This document shows, one piece after another, positions 54,533-63,717 of a stretch of DNA of 64,000 nucleotides (its first letter is position 1; each line of letters starts with the position of its first letter). The notes beneath the pieces were generated by a model. It was not told the origin of the DNA and did no database searches. It saw only the letters and a program-made list of their open reading frames with translations. Origin of the DNA: Deltaproteobacteria bacterium (GTDB taxonomy: Bacteria; Myxococcota_A; Polyangia; Polyangiales; Houyiibacteriaceae); the NCBI GenBank assembly GCA_017644045.1, contig JAEPMI010000004.1, positions 268,014 to 332,013 on the forward strand, written 5' to 3'. A program made the position numbers and the translations under genes.

Positions 54533-55857
54533 GCGCGCGTCCGCTGTTGCTCGTGTGCTTGGTCGCCTGCACCCAGGTCGATGTCGTCGCGGTGCGCCCG
54601 GACGGATCGCCGCCGATCCCCGACGCCGACGTCCTGGATGCCGAGGTGCCGGACGCAGAGATCGGCTTCTGCGAGGGCGACGGCCCCTTGGTGCTCGTCG
54701 GTGATGGACGTCTCGGCTGCACCGGCGCCGTGGCTCAGACCACCTTCCGCTATGCGATCTGTACCTGCGAGGGCATGGCCCTGAGCGCGCCGGTGACCAC
54801 CGACGCCTTCGACTCCCGTGAGGGCCCCTACACCAGCGGCGAGGGCGGTGGCTCGCTCGCGACCAATGGCCGCTTCGACGCGTCGGCGGACGTCGACGTC
54901 GGGGGCGGGCTCGACGTCGGCGGCAGCGGGTTGCTCTTCGGAGCGACCGACCTGCGCGTTCGCGCGCGGCTCCGAAGCGCGGGCCCGCTGAACGGCGACG
55001 GGCTCCTGGTCGTCGGCGGCGACGCCTCGGTGAACGGAGACCTGCGGGTCGAGGACCTCTTCGTCGGTGGCACGGTGCTCGTGCCCGACGGGGCCACCGT
55101 CGAGGCGCGCGGCATCGACGAGGCGCCGCGTCGCGACAGCGGACCCGTCGACGTGCCGCCCCCGTGCGACTGCGCTCCCGAACGGCTGCTCGACATCGGG
55201 GCGCTCGTGGCCGCGCACGCCGCCGAGAACGACAACGCGGCCGCGGGGCTCGAGGCCGACGCGCTCGACGGACTGACCGGAGACGCACGCATCACCCTCC
55301 CCTGCGGTCGCTACCACGTGGACCGCGTCAGCGGCGAGGCGCTGACCATCGAAGCGACCGGCCGGGTGGCGCTCTTCGTCGCAGGCGACCTCGCGCTGGG
55401 CCAGCTCACCATCGACCTCGCACCCGGCGCAGAGATCGACCTCTTCATCGCGGGCAACGTTCTCGGTCAGGCCCGCTGGACCCTGGGCGATCCGAGTCAG
55501 CCCGCGAACGCGCGCATCTACGTCGGCGGTGGTGGCACGCTCGAGCTCGCCGGCGGCGCGACCTTCGCCGGCAACGTCTACGCGCCCAACGCGGAGCTCG
55601 TCACACCAGCGTCGGTCGAGGTGTTCGGCAGCCTCTTCGCGCGTCGCATCGCCGCCAGCGGTCCACTGACCGTTCACTACGACAAGGCGCTGAGCGCGAC
55701 CGGCGAGGGCTGCCCGACGACCGGGAGCTGCACCAGCTGCCTCGACTGCGGCAACCAGGCCTGCATCGGTGGTCGCTGCGGCGACTGCGCCACCGATGGC
55801 GACTGCTGCGCCCCACTCGTGTGCGCCGTCGGCACCTGCGTGCCGCAGATCCTCTAG
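54529..55857 (+). CDS. Lipoprotein-like exported protein with repetitive beta core and Cys tail
   Basis: 442 residues; start overlaps the TPR gene stop. Short signal with Cys (LLLVCLVACTQ). The middle (about 90-380) is Gly/Asp/Val-rich with repeated short strands (FDASADVDVGGGLDVGGSG, then GGTLELAGGATFAGNVYAP), like polymer-forming bactofilin or DUF7305-type beta helices. The end is a Cys-rich module (SCTSCLDCGNQACIGGRCGD). Probably at the cell surface and possibly the target or output of the sigma factor in the same operon. Confidence 0.72.
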   Translation: MSARPLLLVCLVACTQVDVVAVRPDGSPPIPDADVLDAEVPDAEIGFCEGDGPLVLVGDGRLGCTGAVAQTTFRYAICTCEGMALSAPVTTDAFDSREGPYTSGEGGGSLATNGRFDASADVDVGGGLDVGGSGLLFGATDLRVRARLRSAGPLNGDGLLVVGGDASVNGDLRVEDLFVGGTVLVPDGATVEARGIDEAPRRDSGPVDVPPPCDCAPERLLDIGALVAAHAAENDNAAAGLEADALDGLTGDARITLPCGRYHVDRVSGEALTIEATGRVALFVAGDLALGQLTIDLAPGAEIDLFIAGNVLGQARWTLGDPSQPANARIYVGGGGTLELAGGATFAGNVYAPNAELVTPASVEVFGSLFARRIAASGPLTVHYDKALSATGEGCPTTGSCTSCLDCGNQACIGGRCGDCATDGDCCAPLVCAVGTCVPQIL

Positions 55858-55923
55858 CGAAATGTATGGCCTGCCGGTGCGCTCGCGCCGCTCTCTGCTA
55901 CGCCCGCGGTCCGAGGGACGCCC

Positions 55924-56802
55924 ATGATCACCGGTACCGAACGGAGCCTGCTCGCGCTGCTGCTCATCGTGCTGATGCTCGGCATGGGCTGCACTCTGAA
56001 GCCGCGCGAGTTCGCCGATGTGGCGCGAAAGCCGAAGGCGCTGCTCGTCGGCATCGCGTCACAGTTCGGCTGGATGCCGCTGATCGCCTTCGGGCTCGCC
56101 AAGGGCTTCGGGCTGCCGCCCGAATTCGCCATCGGGCTGATCCTCATCGGGAGCACGCCGGGCGGCACCACCTCGAACCTCTTCGCGTACTACGCGCGCT
56201 CGGACGTCGCGCTGAGCATCAGCATGACGGTGACCTCCACCATCGTGGCGGTCGGGGCGATGCCCGCGGTGCTCTTCCTCTACGCGACGCCCTTCACCAG
56301 CGCCGAGCTCTCGATCCCCTTCGGCAGCGTCGTCGGCACGCTGGTCGTGATGCTCCTGCCCGTCGCTCTCGGGATGTTCATCCGGTCGCGCAGCGAGCGA
56401 TGGGCGAAGCGCCTCGAGCGGCTCGGGAGCCACAGCGGCATCGCCGTGCTGCTGCTCATCGTCGCCTCGACCGTGGTCAACAACCTCGACGCGCTGAAGG
56501 CCGTCAGCGGCGCGATGATCGCAGCCGCGCTCCTGCTCGGGCTCCTCGGCTTCGTCCTCGGTCTCGGCGGCGCCCGGCTCGCGGGCCTCGACGTCCCCCA
56601 GCGGCGCGCCGTCGCGTTCGAGACCTCGATCCAGAACAGCCCGCTGGCCTTCGGCGTCATCCTCGCGAGCTTCGACGACGCGACCAGCGAGCGGATGCTG
56701 CAGATGCCGATGCTCTACGCCCTGCTGGTGCTGCTCTCGGCGTCGGTCGCCACGGCGACCCTCCGGTGGATCGACCGCCGGGCCGAACCCGCCGCGGAAT
56801 AG
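55924..56802 (+). CDS. Bile acid:sodium symporter (BASS) family transporter
   Basis: 292 residues with nine to ten membrane helices. Characteristic motifs: the opening LLALLLIVLMLGMGCTLKPREF, ILIGSTPGGTTSNLFAYYAR (sodium/substrate region), and the later ETSIQNSPLAFGVILASF. It imports an organic anion with Na+. Substrate cannot be told. No operon partner; the next gene is convergent. Confidence 0.9.
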   Translation: MITGTERSLLALLLIVLMLGMGCTLKPREFADVARKPKALLVGIASQFGWMPLIAFGLAKGFGLPPEFAIGLILIGSTPGGTTSNLFAYYARSDVALSISMTVTSTIVAVGAMPAVLFLYATPFTSAELSIPFGSVVGTLVVMLLPVALGMFIRSRSERWAKRLERLGSHSGIAVLLLIVASTVVNNLDALKAVSGAMIAAALLLGLLGFVLGLGGARLAGLDVPQRRAVAFETSIQNSPLAFGVILASFDDATSERMLQMPMLYALLVLLSASVATATLRWIDRRAEPAAE

Positions 56803-56907
56803 GCGTCGGCGACGGCGGTCCGAGCGCCGTGCTCCGCTCGCCGCGTTCATCCTCTGCCGGTCGTACCGCACCCCTCGCGCAAGTGCGGGACGGCGAACGC
56901 TGAGGGC

Positions 56908-57498
56908 TCAGCTGGGCTTGGCGCCCTGGGCGACCTCGAGGGCGCGGGCGATGGCTGCCTGAGCCTTCTCGATGCTCGGCGGGACCTCGTCCCAGGCGTG
57001 GTCGGTGATCGCGCTCCACGCGCGAGCGGTCGCGCGCTCCATGACGGCGAAGTGACCGATGAGCTCGGCGAAGGTCTCGAGGCCGAACTTCTCGATGATC
57101 TGCGGGCGCGCGTCGAGGAAGACGGGGACGTCCTCGCTCAGGATGAGATCGATCTTCGCCGCGAGCTGGTCGGACTGACCGGCCACCCGCTCGATGGTGA
57201 GCTCTTCCCCTGCGGTGAGCTCGGCGAGCTTCTCGGCGATGAGCTGCACCTGCTTCATCGCGCCGGCGGCGCTGGTGACCGAGCCTTCCGACTCGGTCGC
57301 CGGGTCCTCGCGCTTCTTGCTGAAGCGCGCCATCGCGACGCCGACGAGCATGGCGGCGAAGCCCAGACCGAACTGGAGCCCGACCGTGGAGAAGAAGTTC
57401 CCGATCCGCTCGGAGCCCGTCCCCTCGGGGATGTAGGCGGCGTACCAGGAGGCGACCGTGAGGCCAGCGACGAAGATTCCGAATCCTGCAAACTTCAT
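56908..57498 (-). CDS. Small two-helix membrane protein paired with the OPT transporter
   Basis: 196 residues. Two TM helices near the N terminus (FGIFVAGLTVASWYAAYIP and GLQFGLGFAAMLVGVAMARF). A soluble helical domain of about 130 residues follows (MKQVQLIAEKLAELTAGEEL, then GLETFAELIGHFAVMERATA). Start 57498 is 5 bp after the OPT gene's stop, so they are co-transcribed. It may be an accessory or regulatory subunit. No family recognised. Confidence 0.7.
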   Translation of the reverse strand: MKFAGFGIFVAGLTVASWYAAYIPEGTGSERIGNFFSTVGLQFGLGFAAMLVGVAMARFSKKREDPATESEGSVTSAAGAMKQVQLIAEKLAELTAGEELTIERVAGQSDQLAAKIDLILSEDVPVFLDARPQIIEKFGLETFAELIGHFAVMERATARAWSAITDHAWDEVPPSIEKAQAAIARALEVAQGAKPS

Positions 57499-57503
57499 GG
57501 CGC

Positions 57504-59297
57504 TCACCCCGTCGCCAGCTTGATGAGGGTCAACGACAAGCTGGTTAGTGCCTCGCCGACGATGAAGCCGGCGGCGATGGGCACGAGCACGTCCGCGTAG
57601 AACCGGCGGCCCTTCCACTTCTCGAGGAGCATCGAGGCCACGCAGCCGATGCCGTAGCCGAGGGTGATCTCGAAGGGCAGGTACATCGCGAGACCGATCA
57701 GCACGCCGAGGCCGCCGATCGGGAAGAGCGCGAGCGCGAGGCCGATGGCGCCGCCGGCGAGGTACTTGTCGAGCGGCGCCTGGCCGCTCACCACACCCTC
57801 GACCATGCCCTGGAGCGCACCGGCCTGCGGCGCGGGGAGACAGTCGACCGTCTGGTCGACGCACGCGGGGGAGTCCGGACCGAAGCCGTTCGCGCCGTCC
57901 GGGCCGCTCTGCCAGAGGAGCCAGACGGTACCGACCGCGATCGCCGGGCCGACCCAAGCGACCATGAACTGCACCAGCTGCTGCCGGCGCGGAACCGAGC
58001 CGACCAGGTGGCCAGTCTTCAGGTCGCTCATCATGTCGGCGCACTGGTTGGTGGCCACGCAGACGGCGACGCCGATGGTCACCGCGAGCATGATGTTGTT
58101 CGCGGTGATCGCGAGCATCAGCGTCACGGCGATGAGCGCGAGGCCGCTGAGCGGGGAGATGTCGGTCGCGCCGGTCGCCTGCGCGACGATGAGGCCGGCG
58201 AGGCCGAGCCACACCGTGCCGGCGACGGCCACGCTGATGGCCGTGGCCCAGGCGCCCTCGGAGCCGACGATGGCGACCGCGAAGAGCGCGAGAAACGCGC
58301 CGACCATGCCGAAGCCGAGCACGCTCGGGGGCAGCTCGTCGTTGCTCGCCTCGCCGCTCTTGGCCAGCTTGGCGGCGGCCCGGAGCGAGCTGATCGCGCC
58401 CTTGAGCGCGGGGTAGCTCATCACGACGCCCATGAGCGCGCCGCCGATGAGGACGCCGATGCCGACCGGGCGGAGGTTCGCGCCGTAGACCGCCCACTTC
58501 AGATCCTCGCCGGCCGCGTCCGCGGGGACCCAACCCTGCGACGCGGCGAAGGGAGCGATGATCCACCAGGCGAGGATGCCGCCGACCGCGAAGGCCAGAC
58601 CGCCCTTGCCGCTGAGCAGACCGGCGCCGAAGTTCGCCATCGAGAGGGAGAGCGCGGTGCCCGCGAGGACCACACCGCCCGCGCCCGTGTCCGGCCCGTC
58701 GATGAGGTCGCGGATCCAGGCGCCGATCTCGAGGGTCTCGGGGAGCACCTCGAACTTGGTGGCCAGCGTGATGCCGAGGGACACGACGAAACCCGCGCCG
58801 AGGAGCACGGCCTTGTCCATGCCGGCGCCGGGCGACTTCAGGATGGTCGCGACCGCCACGCCGGAGGGGAACTTCAGCCGCTCGATCTCGATCATCTGCT
58901 TTCGCAGCGGGATGATCACCACGATCCCCATGAACGAGCCGGCGATGGCCGAGACGATGATGATCGGGAAGTTGATCTCGTCGCCCAGCCCGAGCAGGTA
59001 GAGCGCGGGGAAGGTGAAGACGACACCGGCGGAGGCCGTGTTGATGCCGGAGGCGATCGTCTGGTTGATGTTGTTCTCGACGATCGAGCCGGCGCCCTGG
59101 ACCTTGAAGACGTTGCGACCCAGGCCGCGCAGGAGCGCGAAGCCGAGGATCGCCGCGACGGTGGACCCGGGGAGGCCGAAGCCGAGCTTCATCCCGATGT
59201 AGACGAACGCCGCGGTCATCACGGCGCCCTGGATGACGCCCAGGGCGACGGCACCGAAGGTGACCTCTCTATAGCCCTGTGGGGGTGCGGCGGACAT
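57504..59297 (-). CDS. OPT-superfamily transporter
   Basis: 597 residues with about 14 hydrophobic segments. Opening YREVTFGAVALGVIQGAVMT, then AAILGFALLRGLGRNVFKVQGAGS and the family block ERLKFPSGVAVATILKSPG. GLALIAVTLMLAITANNIML and ATNQCADMMSDLKTGHLVGS are also typical. The superfamily carries oligopeptides or metal-chelate complexes with protons. The loop around residues 480-500 has two Cys. Start 59297 is supported by the family-like N terminus. Confidence 0.9.
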   Translation of the reverse strand: MSAAPPQGYREVTFGAVALGVIQGAVMTAAFVYIGMKLGFGLPGSTVAAILGFALLRGLGRNVFKVQGAGSIVENNINQTIASGINTASAGVVFTFPALYLLGLGDEINFPIIIVSAIAGSFMGIVVIIPLRKQMIEIERLKFPSGVAVATILKSPGAGMDKAVLLGAGFVVSLGITLATKFEVLPETLEIGAWIRDLIDGPDTGAGGVVLAGTALSLSMANFGAGLLSGKGGLAFAVGGILAWWIIAPFAASQGWVPADAAGEDLKWAVYGANLRPVGIGVLIGGALMGVVMSYPALKGAISSLRAAAKLAKSGEASNDELPPSVLGFGMVGAFLALFAVAIVGSEGAWATAISVAVAGTVWLGLAGLIVAQATGATDISPLSGLALIAVTLMLAITANNIMLAVTIGVAVCVATNQCADMMSDLKTGHLVGSVPRRQQLVQFMVAWVGPAIAVGTVWLLWQSGPDGANGFGPDSPACVDQTVDCLPAPQAGALQGMVEGVVSGQAPLDKYLAGGAIGLALALFPIGGLGVLIGLAMYLPFEITLGYGIGCVASMLLEKWKGRRFYADVLVPIAAGFIVGEALTSLSLTLIKLATG

Positions 59298-59398
59298 AGG
59301 CGTGCGTGCTACCGGAAGCAGGGACGCAAAGCAACGGTCCCGCGTCAGTGGTGCCGGGCACGGTGGTATCCGGCCTCCGAGAGGGCTAGAAGGAGGAC

Positions 59399-60685
59399 AT
59401 GCGCTTCTTCTTTTGCCTCAGCCTCGTCCTGGCCCTCGCCTGCGGCGACGACGACACCGACGGAACGGACGCCACCCTGGATGGCGGCCCTGGCGTGGAC
59501 GCCGCGATGCCCCCCGACCTCGGCCCCGTGGAGGGCTGCGGCGAGACCCCGGCGCCGGACCTGACGTTCAGCAACATCCTGAGCGACGGTGGCTTCGACC
59601 AGCCGATCTTCGCGACGACCGCCCCCGGGGAGCCGAACGTCCTCTACGTGGTGGAGAAGCCCGGACGCATCCGCCTGGTCGTGGACGGCGTGCTCCAGCC
59701 CACCTCCTTCCTCGACTTCACGACGGACGGGACCGGTCGCGGCGAGCGCGTGCTCACCAGCGGCGAGCAGGGCCTGCTCGGGCTGGCCTTTCACCCGGGC
59801 TACGAGTCGAACGGCCGCTTCTTCCTCTTCTTCACCCCCGACTCCCCGCGCCGGAACGTGGTGGCCGAGTACCACCGCAGCGACGCCAACCCGCGGGTCG
59901 CCGACACCGGGGAGGTGGCTCGATTGGTGGAGATCGACGACAGCGAGAGCAACCACAACGGCGGCATGATCGCGTTCGGCCCGGACGGATACCTCTACGT
60001 GGGCACCGGCGACGAGGGTGGCGGCGGCGACGACCACGGCGAGATCGGCAACGCGCTCGACGTCACGAACCTCTTCGGAGCCATCCTCCGCCTCGACGTC
60101 GACAACGCCCCCGGCTTCGAGAGCCCGGGTGCTCCCTTCGTCGACGGCGGCCTCCCGCAGATCTGGGCGTACGGTCTGCGCAACCCGTGGCGCTTCTCCT
60201 TCGACTCGGCCACCGGTGACCTCTGGATCGGGGACGTCGGCCAGAACGCCTTCGAAGAGGTCGACTTCCTGCCGGCCGGTCACGCCGGAGGCGCGAACTT
60301 CGGCTGGCGCGCCTACGAGGCCAACTCGGTCTTCGATGCGGCTCTGACCGCCATGGTCGACGCGACCGACTATGTCCCGCCCGTCGTGTCCGTCACTCAG
60401 AACTCCAGCGACGAACCGCTGCGGAACGCGCGCTCGATCACGGGCGGCCGGGTCTACCGCGGCTCGGCCATCCCCGCGCTCCAGGGCTTCTACGTCTACA
60501 CGGACTACCTCTCCAACGACGTGGCCGCGCTCCAGCTCTGCGCCGGCGAGGTCCGGCAGCACGCCCGCATCCCCGGCTTGCGCATGGGCGGCGGCGGCAT
60601 CGTCTCGGTCAACGAGGACGGCGCCGGCGAGCTCCTCCTCGTGAACATCAACCAGGGCGCCATCTTCCGCGTGGAGGCGCCATGA
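59399..60685 (+). CDS. PQQ-dependent (Gdh/sorbosone-type) sugar dehydrogenase lipoprotein
   Basis: 428 residues. Lipobox LALAC, acidic linker, then a six-bladed propeller of the soluble glucose dehydrogenase B/HHIP family. Visible: AFHPGYESNGRFFLFFTPD, NHNGGMIAFGPDGYLYVGTGDEGG, GLRNPWRFSFDS, GDVGQNAFEEV and GGRVYRGSAIPALQGFYVYTDY. These are typical of PQQ- and calcium-binding blades. It oxidises sugars outside the cytoplasm. Good ribosome site (AAGGAGG). Its stop overlaps the start of the peptidase gene. Confidence 0.88.
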   Translation: MRFFFCLSLVLALACGDDDTDGTDATLDGGPGVDAAMPPDLGPVEGCGETPAPDLTFSNILSDGGFDQPIFATTAPGEPNVLYVVEKPGRIRLVVDGVLQPTSFLDFTTDGTGRGERVLTSGEQGLLGLAFHPGYESNGRFFLFFTPDSPRRNVVAEYHRSDANPRVADTGEVARLVEIDDSESNHNGGMIAFGPDGYLYVGTGDEGGGGDDHGEIGNALDVTNLFGAILRLDVDNAPGFESPGAPFVDGGLPQIWAYGLRNPWRFSFDSATGDLWIGDVGQNAFEEVDFLPAGHAGGANFGWRAYEANSVFDAALTAMVDATDYVPPVVSVTQNSSDEPLRNARSITGGRVYRGSAIPALQGFYVYTDYLSNDVAALQLCAGEVRQHARIPGLRMGGGGIVSVNEDGAGELLLVNINQGAIFRVEAP

Positions 60686-62046
60686 GCGTCGTTCGACTGC
60701 CCAGCGACTCGACCCCATTCGCCGCGCGGCGCAAACGCCTGATCGAGCAGCTCGACGGTCGCACCGCGTGGATCCCCGCGGGAGCGCCGGTCAGCCGGAA
60801 CTACCCCGCCGCCCAGTACCCGTACCGCGCATCGAGCCACTTCCTCTACCTGACCGGCGCCGCCGTTCCGGGCGGCGCCCTCCTCTTCCGCGGTGGTCGC
60901 GCCACGCTCTACGTGGATCCGCCGGCGGACGACGACGCGCTCTGGCACGGAGAGACGCCGGGTCTGGACGCCATGGCGGAGGCGACCGGGCTCCGGGTCC
61001 GGCCGATGAAGGAGCTCGACCTCTCGAGCGACGTGCTCACCGTGGCGGCGCCGGATCGTTCGACGCGCGAGAACCAGGTCGCGCGACTCGGCCGCGAGCC
61101 GGGTGACGAGACGGACGCCCTTCTCCTCGACGCGATGGTCGCGCTTCGGGCGGTCCACGACGACCACGCGATCGCCGGCCTTCGCGAGGCCGCGAAGGCG
61201 ACCGTCGCCGCGCATCGGGCAGGCATGGCCGCGACCCGGCCGGGCGCGACCGAGCACGCCATCAAGACGGCCATGGTCGCCGCCATGAGCGAGCTCGGCA
61301 TGGGCACCGCCTACCGGCCGATCGTCTCGATCGCCGGCGAGGTCCTGCACAACGAGACCTACGACCACACGGCCGCCGCGGGCGACCTCCTGCTCGCCGA
61401 TGTTGGCGCCGAAGCGCCCGGCGGATGGGCGGGGGACGTGACGCGCACCTGGCCGGTGAGCGGCTCGTTCACGGAGCTGCAGGCTCGGATCTACACGATC
61501 GTGCTCGAGTCGCAGCGGCGCGCGATCGCCATGTGCACGCCGGGCACGCGCTACCGCGACATCCACCTCGAAGCCGGGCTCGCGCTGGCCGAGGGGCTGG
61601 TGGAGCTCGGGCTGATGAAGGGTGAGCCGAACGCGATCGTGGACAGCGACGCCCACGCCCTCTTCTTCCCGCACGGCGTCGGTCACCTCATCGGCCTCGA
61701 CGTCCACGACATGGAAGACCTGGGCGATCGCGCCGGCTACGCGCCGGGCCGCGAGCGGAGCACCCGCTTCGGTCTGGGCTACCTCCGGCTCGACCGCGAT
61801 CTGGAGCCCGGGATGGCGGTCACCATCGAGCCGGGGTTCTACACCGTGCCGGCGATCCTCGACGGCGGACGCTTCCGCGAGCTTCGTGAGCGCTTCGTCG
61901 ACGAGGCGATGCTCACGAAGGTCCGTGCCGAGGTCCGCGGGATCCGCATCGAGGACGATGTGCTGATCACGGAAGGCGCGCCGGACGTGCTCACCGAGGA
62001 CGCGCCGAAGTCGATCGCCGACGTCGAAGCCGCGGTCGGCGCGTAG
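60682..62046 (+). CDS. pepP: Aminopeptidase P family protein
   Basis: 454 residues. The N-terminal creatinase-like domain starts PFAARRKRLIEQLDGRTAWIPA. The C-terminal pita-bread domain carries the metal ligands: two Asp in LADVGAEAPGGWAGDVTRTW, His in FPHGVGHLIGLDVHD, Glu in VTIEPGFY and Glu in IRIEDDVLIT. It removes N-terminal residues before proline using two Mn2+. The start overlaps the sugar dehydrogenase stop (ATGA), which makes an unusual but tight pair. Confidence 0.93.
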   Translation: MSVVRLPSDSTPFAARRKRLIEQLDGRTAWIPAGAPVSRNYPAAQYPYRASSHFLYLTGAAVPGGALLFRGGRATLYVDPPADDDALWHGETPGLDAMAEATGLRVRPMKELDLSSDVLTVAAPDRSTRENQVARLGREPGDETDALLLDAMVALRAVHDDHAIAGLREAAKATVAAHRAGMAATRPGATEHAIKTAMVAAMSELGMGTAYRPIVSIAGEVLHNETYDHTAAAGDLLLADVGAEAPGGWAGDVTRTWPVSGSFTELQARIYTIVLESQRRAIAMCTPGTRYRDIHLEAGLALAEGLVELGLMKGEPNAIVDSDAHALFFPHGVGHLIGLDVHDMEDLGDRAGYAPGRERSTRFGLGYLRLDRDLEPGMAVTIEPGFYTVPAILDGGRFRELRERFVDEAMLTKVRAEVRGIRIEDDVLITEGAPDVLTEDAPKSIADVEAAVGA

Positions 62047-62061
62047 GCGTTTGGGGGGTGC

Positions 62062-62550
62062 TCAGGCGATGCCGACGTCGACCGGCGTCGCCGACAGCAC
62101 CTCGACGAGCACCGACGGCGCCAAGGCCACCAGGAAGCCGCGGCTGCCGCCGTTGATGTAGATGCGGTCGAGCTCCAGGATCGACCGCTCGACGTACACC
62201 GGCAGCGGCTTGGCCGTGCCGAAGGGCGAGGTCCCTCCGACGAGATACCCGGTGTGGCGCTGGGCCACCTCGGGAGCGCACGGCGCAGTCTTCTTCACTC
62301 CGGCGGCTCGGGCGAGGTTCTTCGCAGACACCTTCATATCGCCGTGCATGAGCACGATCAGTGGCCGCTTGCTCTCGTCTTCGAACACCAGAGTCTTGAT
62401 GACCTGGTGCTCGTCGACGCCGAGCGCCTCCGAAGACGCTCGGGTACCGCCCTTCTCCACGTACGAGTAGAGGTGAGGCTCGAAGTCCACTCGCGCGTTG
62501 CGCAACGCATGGACGGCGCGGGTCACGGGGTGTCGGGTTCGCTGGCTCAC
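62062..62550 (-). CDS. ybaK: YbaK/EbsC-type aminoacyl-tRNA deacylase
   Basis: 162 residues from GTG 62550, the length of the YbaK family; the frame upstream has no good start. Motifs: VEKGGTRASSEALGVDEHQVIKTLVFED, the catalytic Lys in HGDMKVSAKNLARAAG, and VGGTSPFGTAKPLPVYVERS. The family hydrolyses Cys-tRNA(Pro), correcting charging errors. Convergent with pepP and divergent from the beta-barrel gene. The ribosome site is poor, so the start is uncertain. Confidence 0.9.
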   Translation of the reverse strand: MSQRTRHPVTRAVHALRNARVDFEPHLYSYVEKGGTRASSEALGVDEHQVIKTLVFEDESKRPLIVLMHGDMKVSAKNLARAAGVKKTAPCAPEVAQRHTGYLVGGTSPFGTAKPLPVYVERSILELDRIYINGGSRGFLVALAPSVLVEVLSATPVDVGIA

Positions 62551-62796
62551 TCCTGAACATCTACACGAGCTCGTGCATCGACGGGGTGGTTCCTCATCGT
62601 CCGCGGGCTGTGGCAACCGAGTCACGCCCGGTCAGCGGTGTCGTGCGTAGCGCTCCATCCGGGCGCACAACGTCTTTCGCACTCGACCCGCTCCCTCGTT
62701 CGCCGTGTGATGACGGCGGTTCCGCGGTGCGTCGCTCGCTTCGCACCAGGTGCTGGCCCGGGTCCTGCTCTGTCTCTCGGCGGACAGGAGGAACCC

Positions 62797-63642
62797 ATGC
62801 ACACCAACGAACGACACAAGCACCCGACGCTCACCGCCGCCGCGATCCTCGCGAGCCCGGCGCTGATGGCGACCTTCCTCGCGCTGCCCGCGAGCGCGCA
62901 GGCCGAGCCGCCGCCGAGCGACCCCTATGGCTACGAGAGCGAGAGCGAACGCCTCTCGGTCGGTGAGCCGGCCCCGCTCCCTGATCGCGAGCCGCCGCCC
63001 CCACGCGACTGGGAGCACCCCGCGACGGCGAACGCCGAACCGGAGGACGACCGCGATCCGCACGCGCCGCTCGATGACCGACCGATCGCCGCGTGGGACC
63101 ACTTCGAGTTCTCGATGGGCTTCGTCGGCGGCTGGCGACGCTTCGACCGAATGGCCTTCCGAGGCGATGCGACCCTCGACCCGAGCCTCTATCGAACGGA
63201 GCCGCTGAACGGCGTGCAGTCCTACGGGCTTCGCTACGACGTGCGGCTGGTGGTGGCCTACACGCGGATGACCGTCGGCATCGACATCCCCTTCACGCAG
63301 TACACGGTCGACGAGACCACCCGCACCCTCGACGACGGCAGCCAGGCGACCGTGGCCCACGTGAAGCCCTTCGCCTTCCGCTTCGGCATCGGCGGTGAGC
63401 TCCCGGTCGGCCCGGTCGCCCCCTTCGTCGACATCCTGGGCTCGATCCACTCGGTCCGCGCCGTCTACGACATCGACGACGTGGAGCGCGAGGTGAAGGC
63501 CCGGAGCTTCGGCTTCTCGGCCCGCGCCGGCATCCGGCTCCACGTCCGCAAGTGGTTCTTCGCCTCACTCGCGGGTGAGGTGGGGATCGTGGGCCCGATG
63601 GTCTGGGCGGCCGATCTCTCGGTCGGTTTCGCCGTCATGTGA
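62797..63642 (+). CDS. Exported protein with beta-barrel-like C-terminal domain
   Basis: 281 residues, ATG 62797 with AGGAGG. Signal peptide (AAILASPALMATFLALPASAQA), a Pro/Glu/Asp-rich linker to about residue 100, then repeated amphipathic strands with aromatic girdles (YDVRLVVAYTRMTVGIDIPF, FRFGIGGELPVGPVAPFVDI, SARAGIRLHVRKWFFASLAG). This fits an outer membrane barrel. Role unknown. Confidence 0.72.
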   Translation: MHTNERHKHPTLTAAAILASPALMATFLALPASAQAEPPPSDPYGYESESERLSVGEPAPLPDREPPPPRDWEHPATANAEPEDDRDPHAPLDDRPIAAWDHFEFSMGFVGGWRRFDRMAFRGDATLDPSLYRTEPLNGVQSYGLRYDVRLVVAYTRMTVGIDIPFTQYTVDETTRTLDDGSQATVAHVKPFAFRFGIGGELPVGPVAPFVDILGSIHSVRAVYDIDDVEREVKARSFGFSARAGIRLHVRKWFFASLAGEVGIVGPMVWAADLSVGFAVM

Positions 63643-63654
63643 CCCACTCCCCCG

Positions 63655-63691
63655 CCCCGAGGGCAAGGCTGTGAGTCTGGCCCTCGCGGGG
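63655..63691 (+). terminator. Possible terminator hairpin after the barrel gene
   Basis: CCCCG-AGGGC (63655-63664) can pair with GCCCT-CG-CGGGG (63680-63691) with a 2-base bulge. No T run follows, so its activity is uncertain. Confidence 0.35.
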
Positions 63692-63717
63692 ATCACACCC
63701 GCGCGCTAGTGTGGCGC

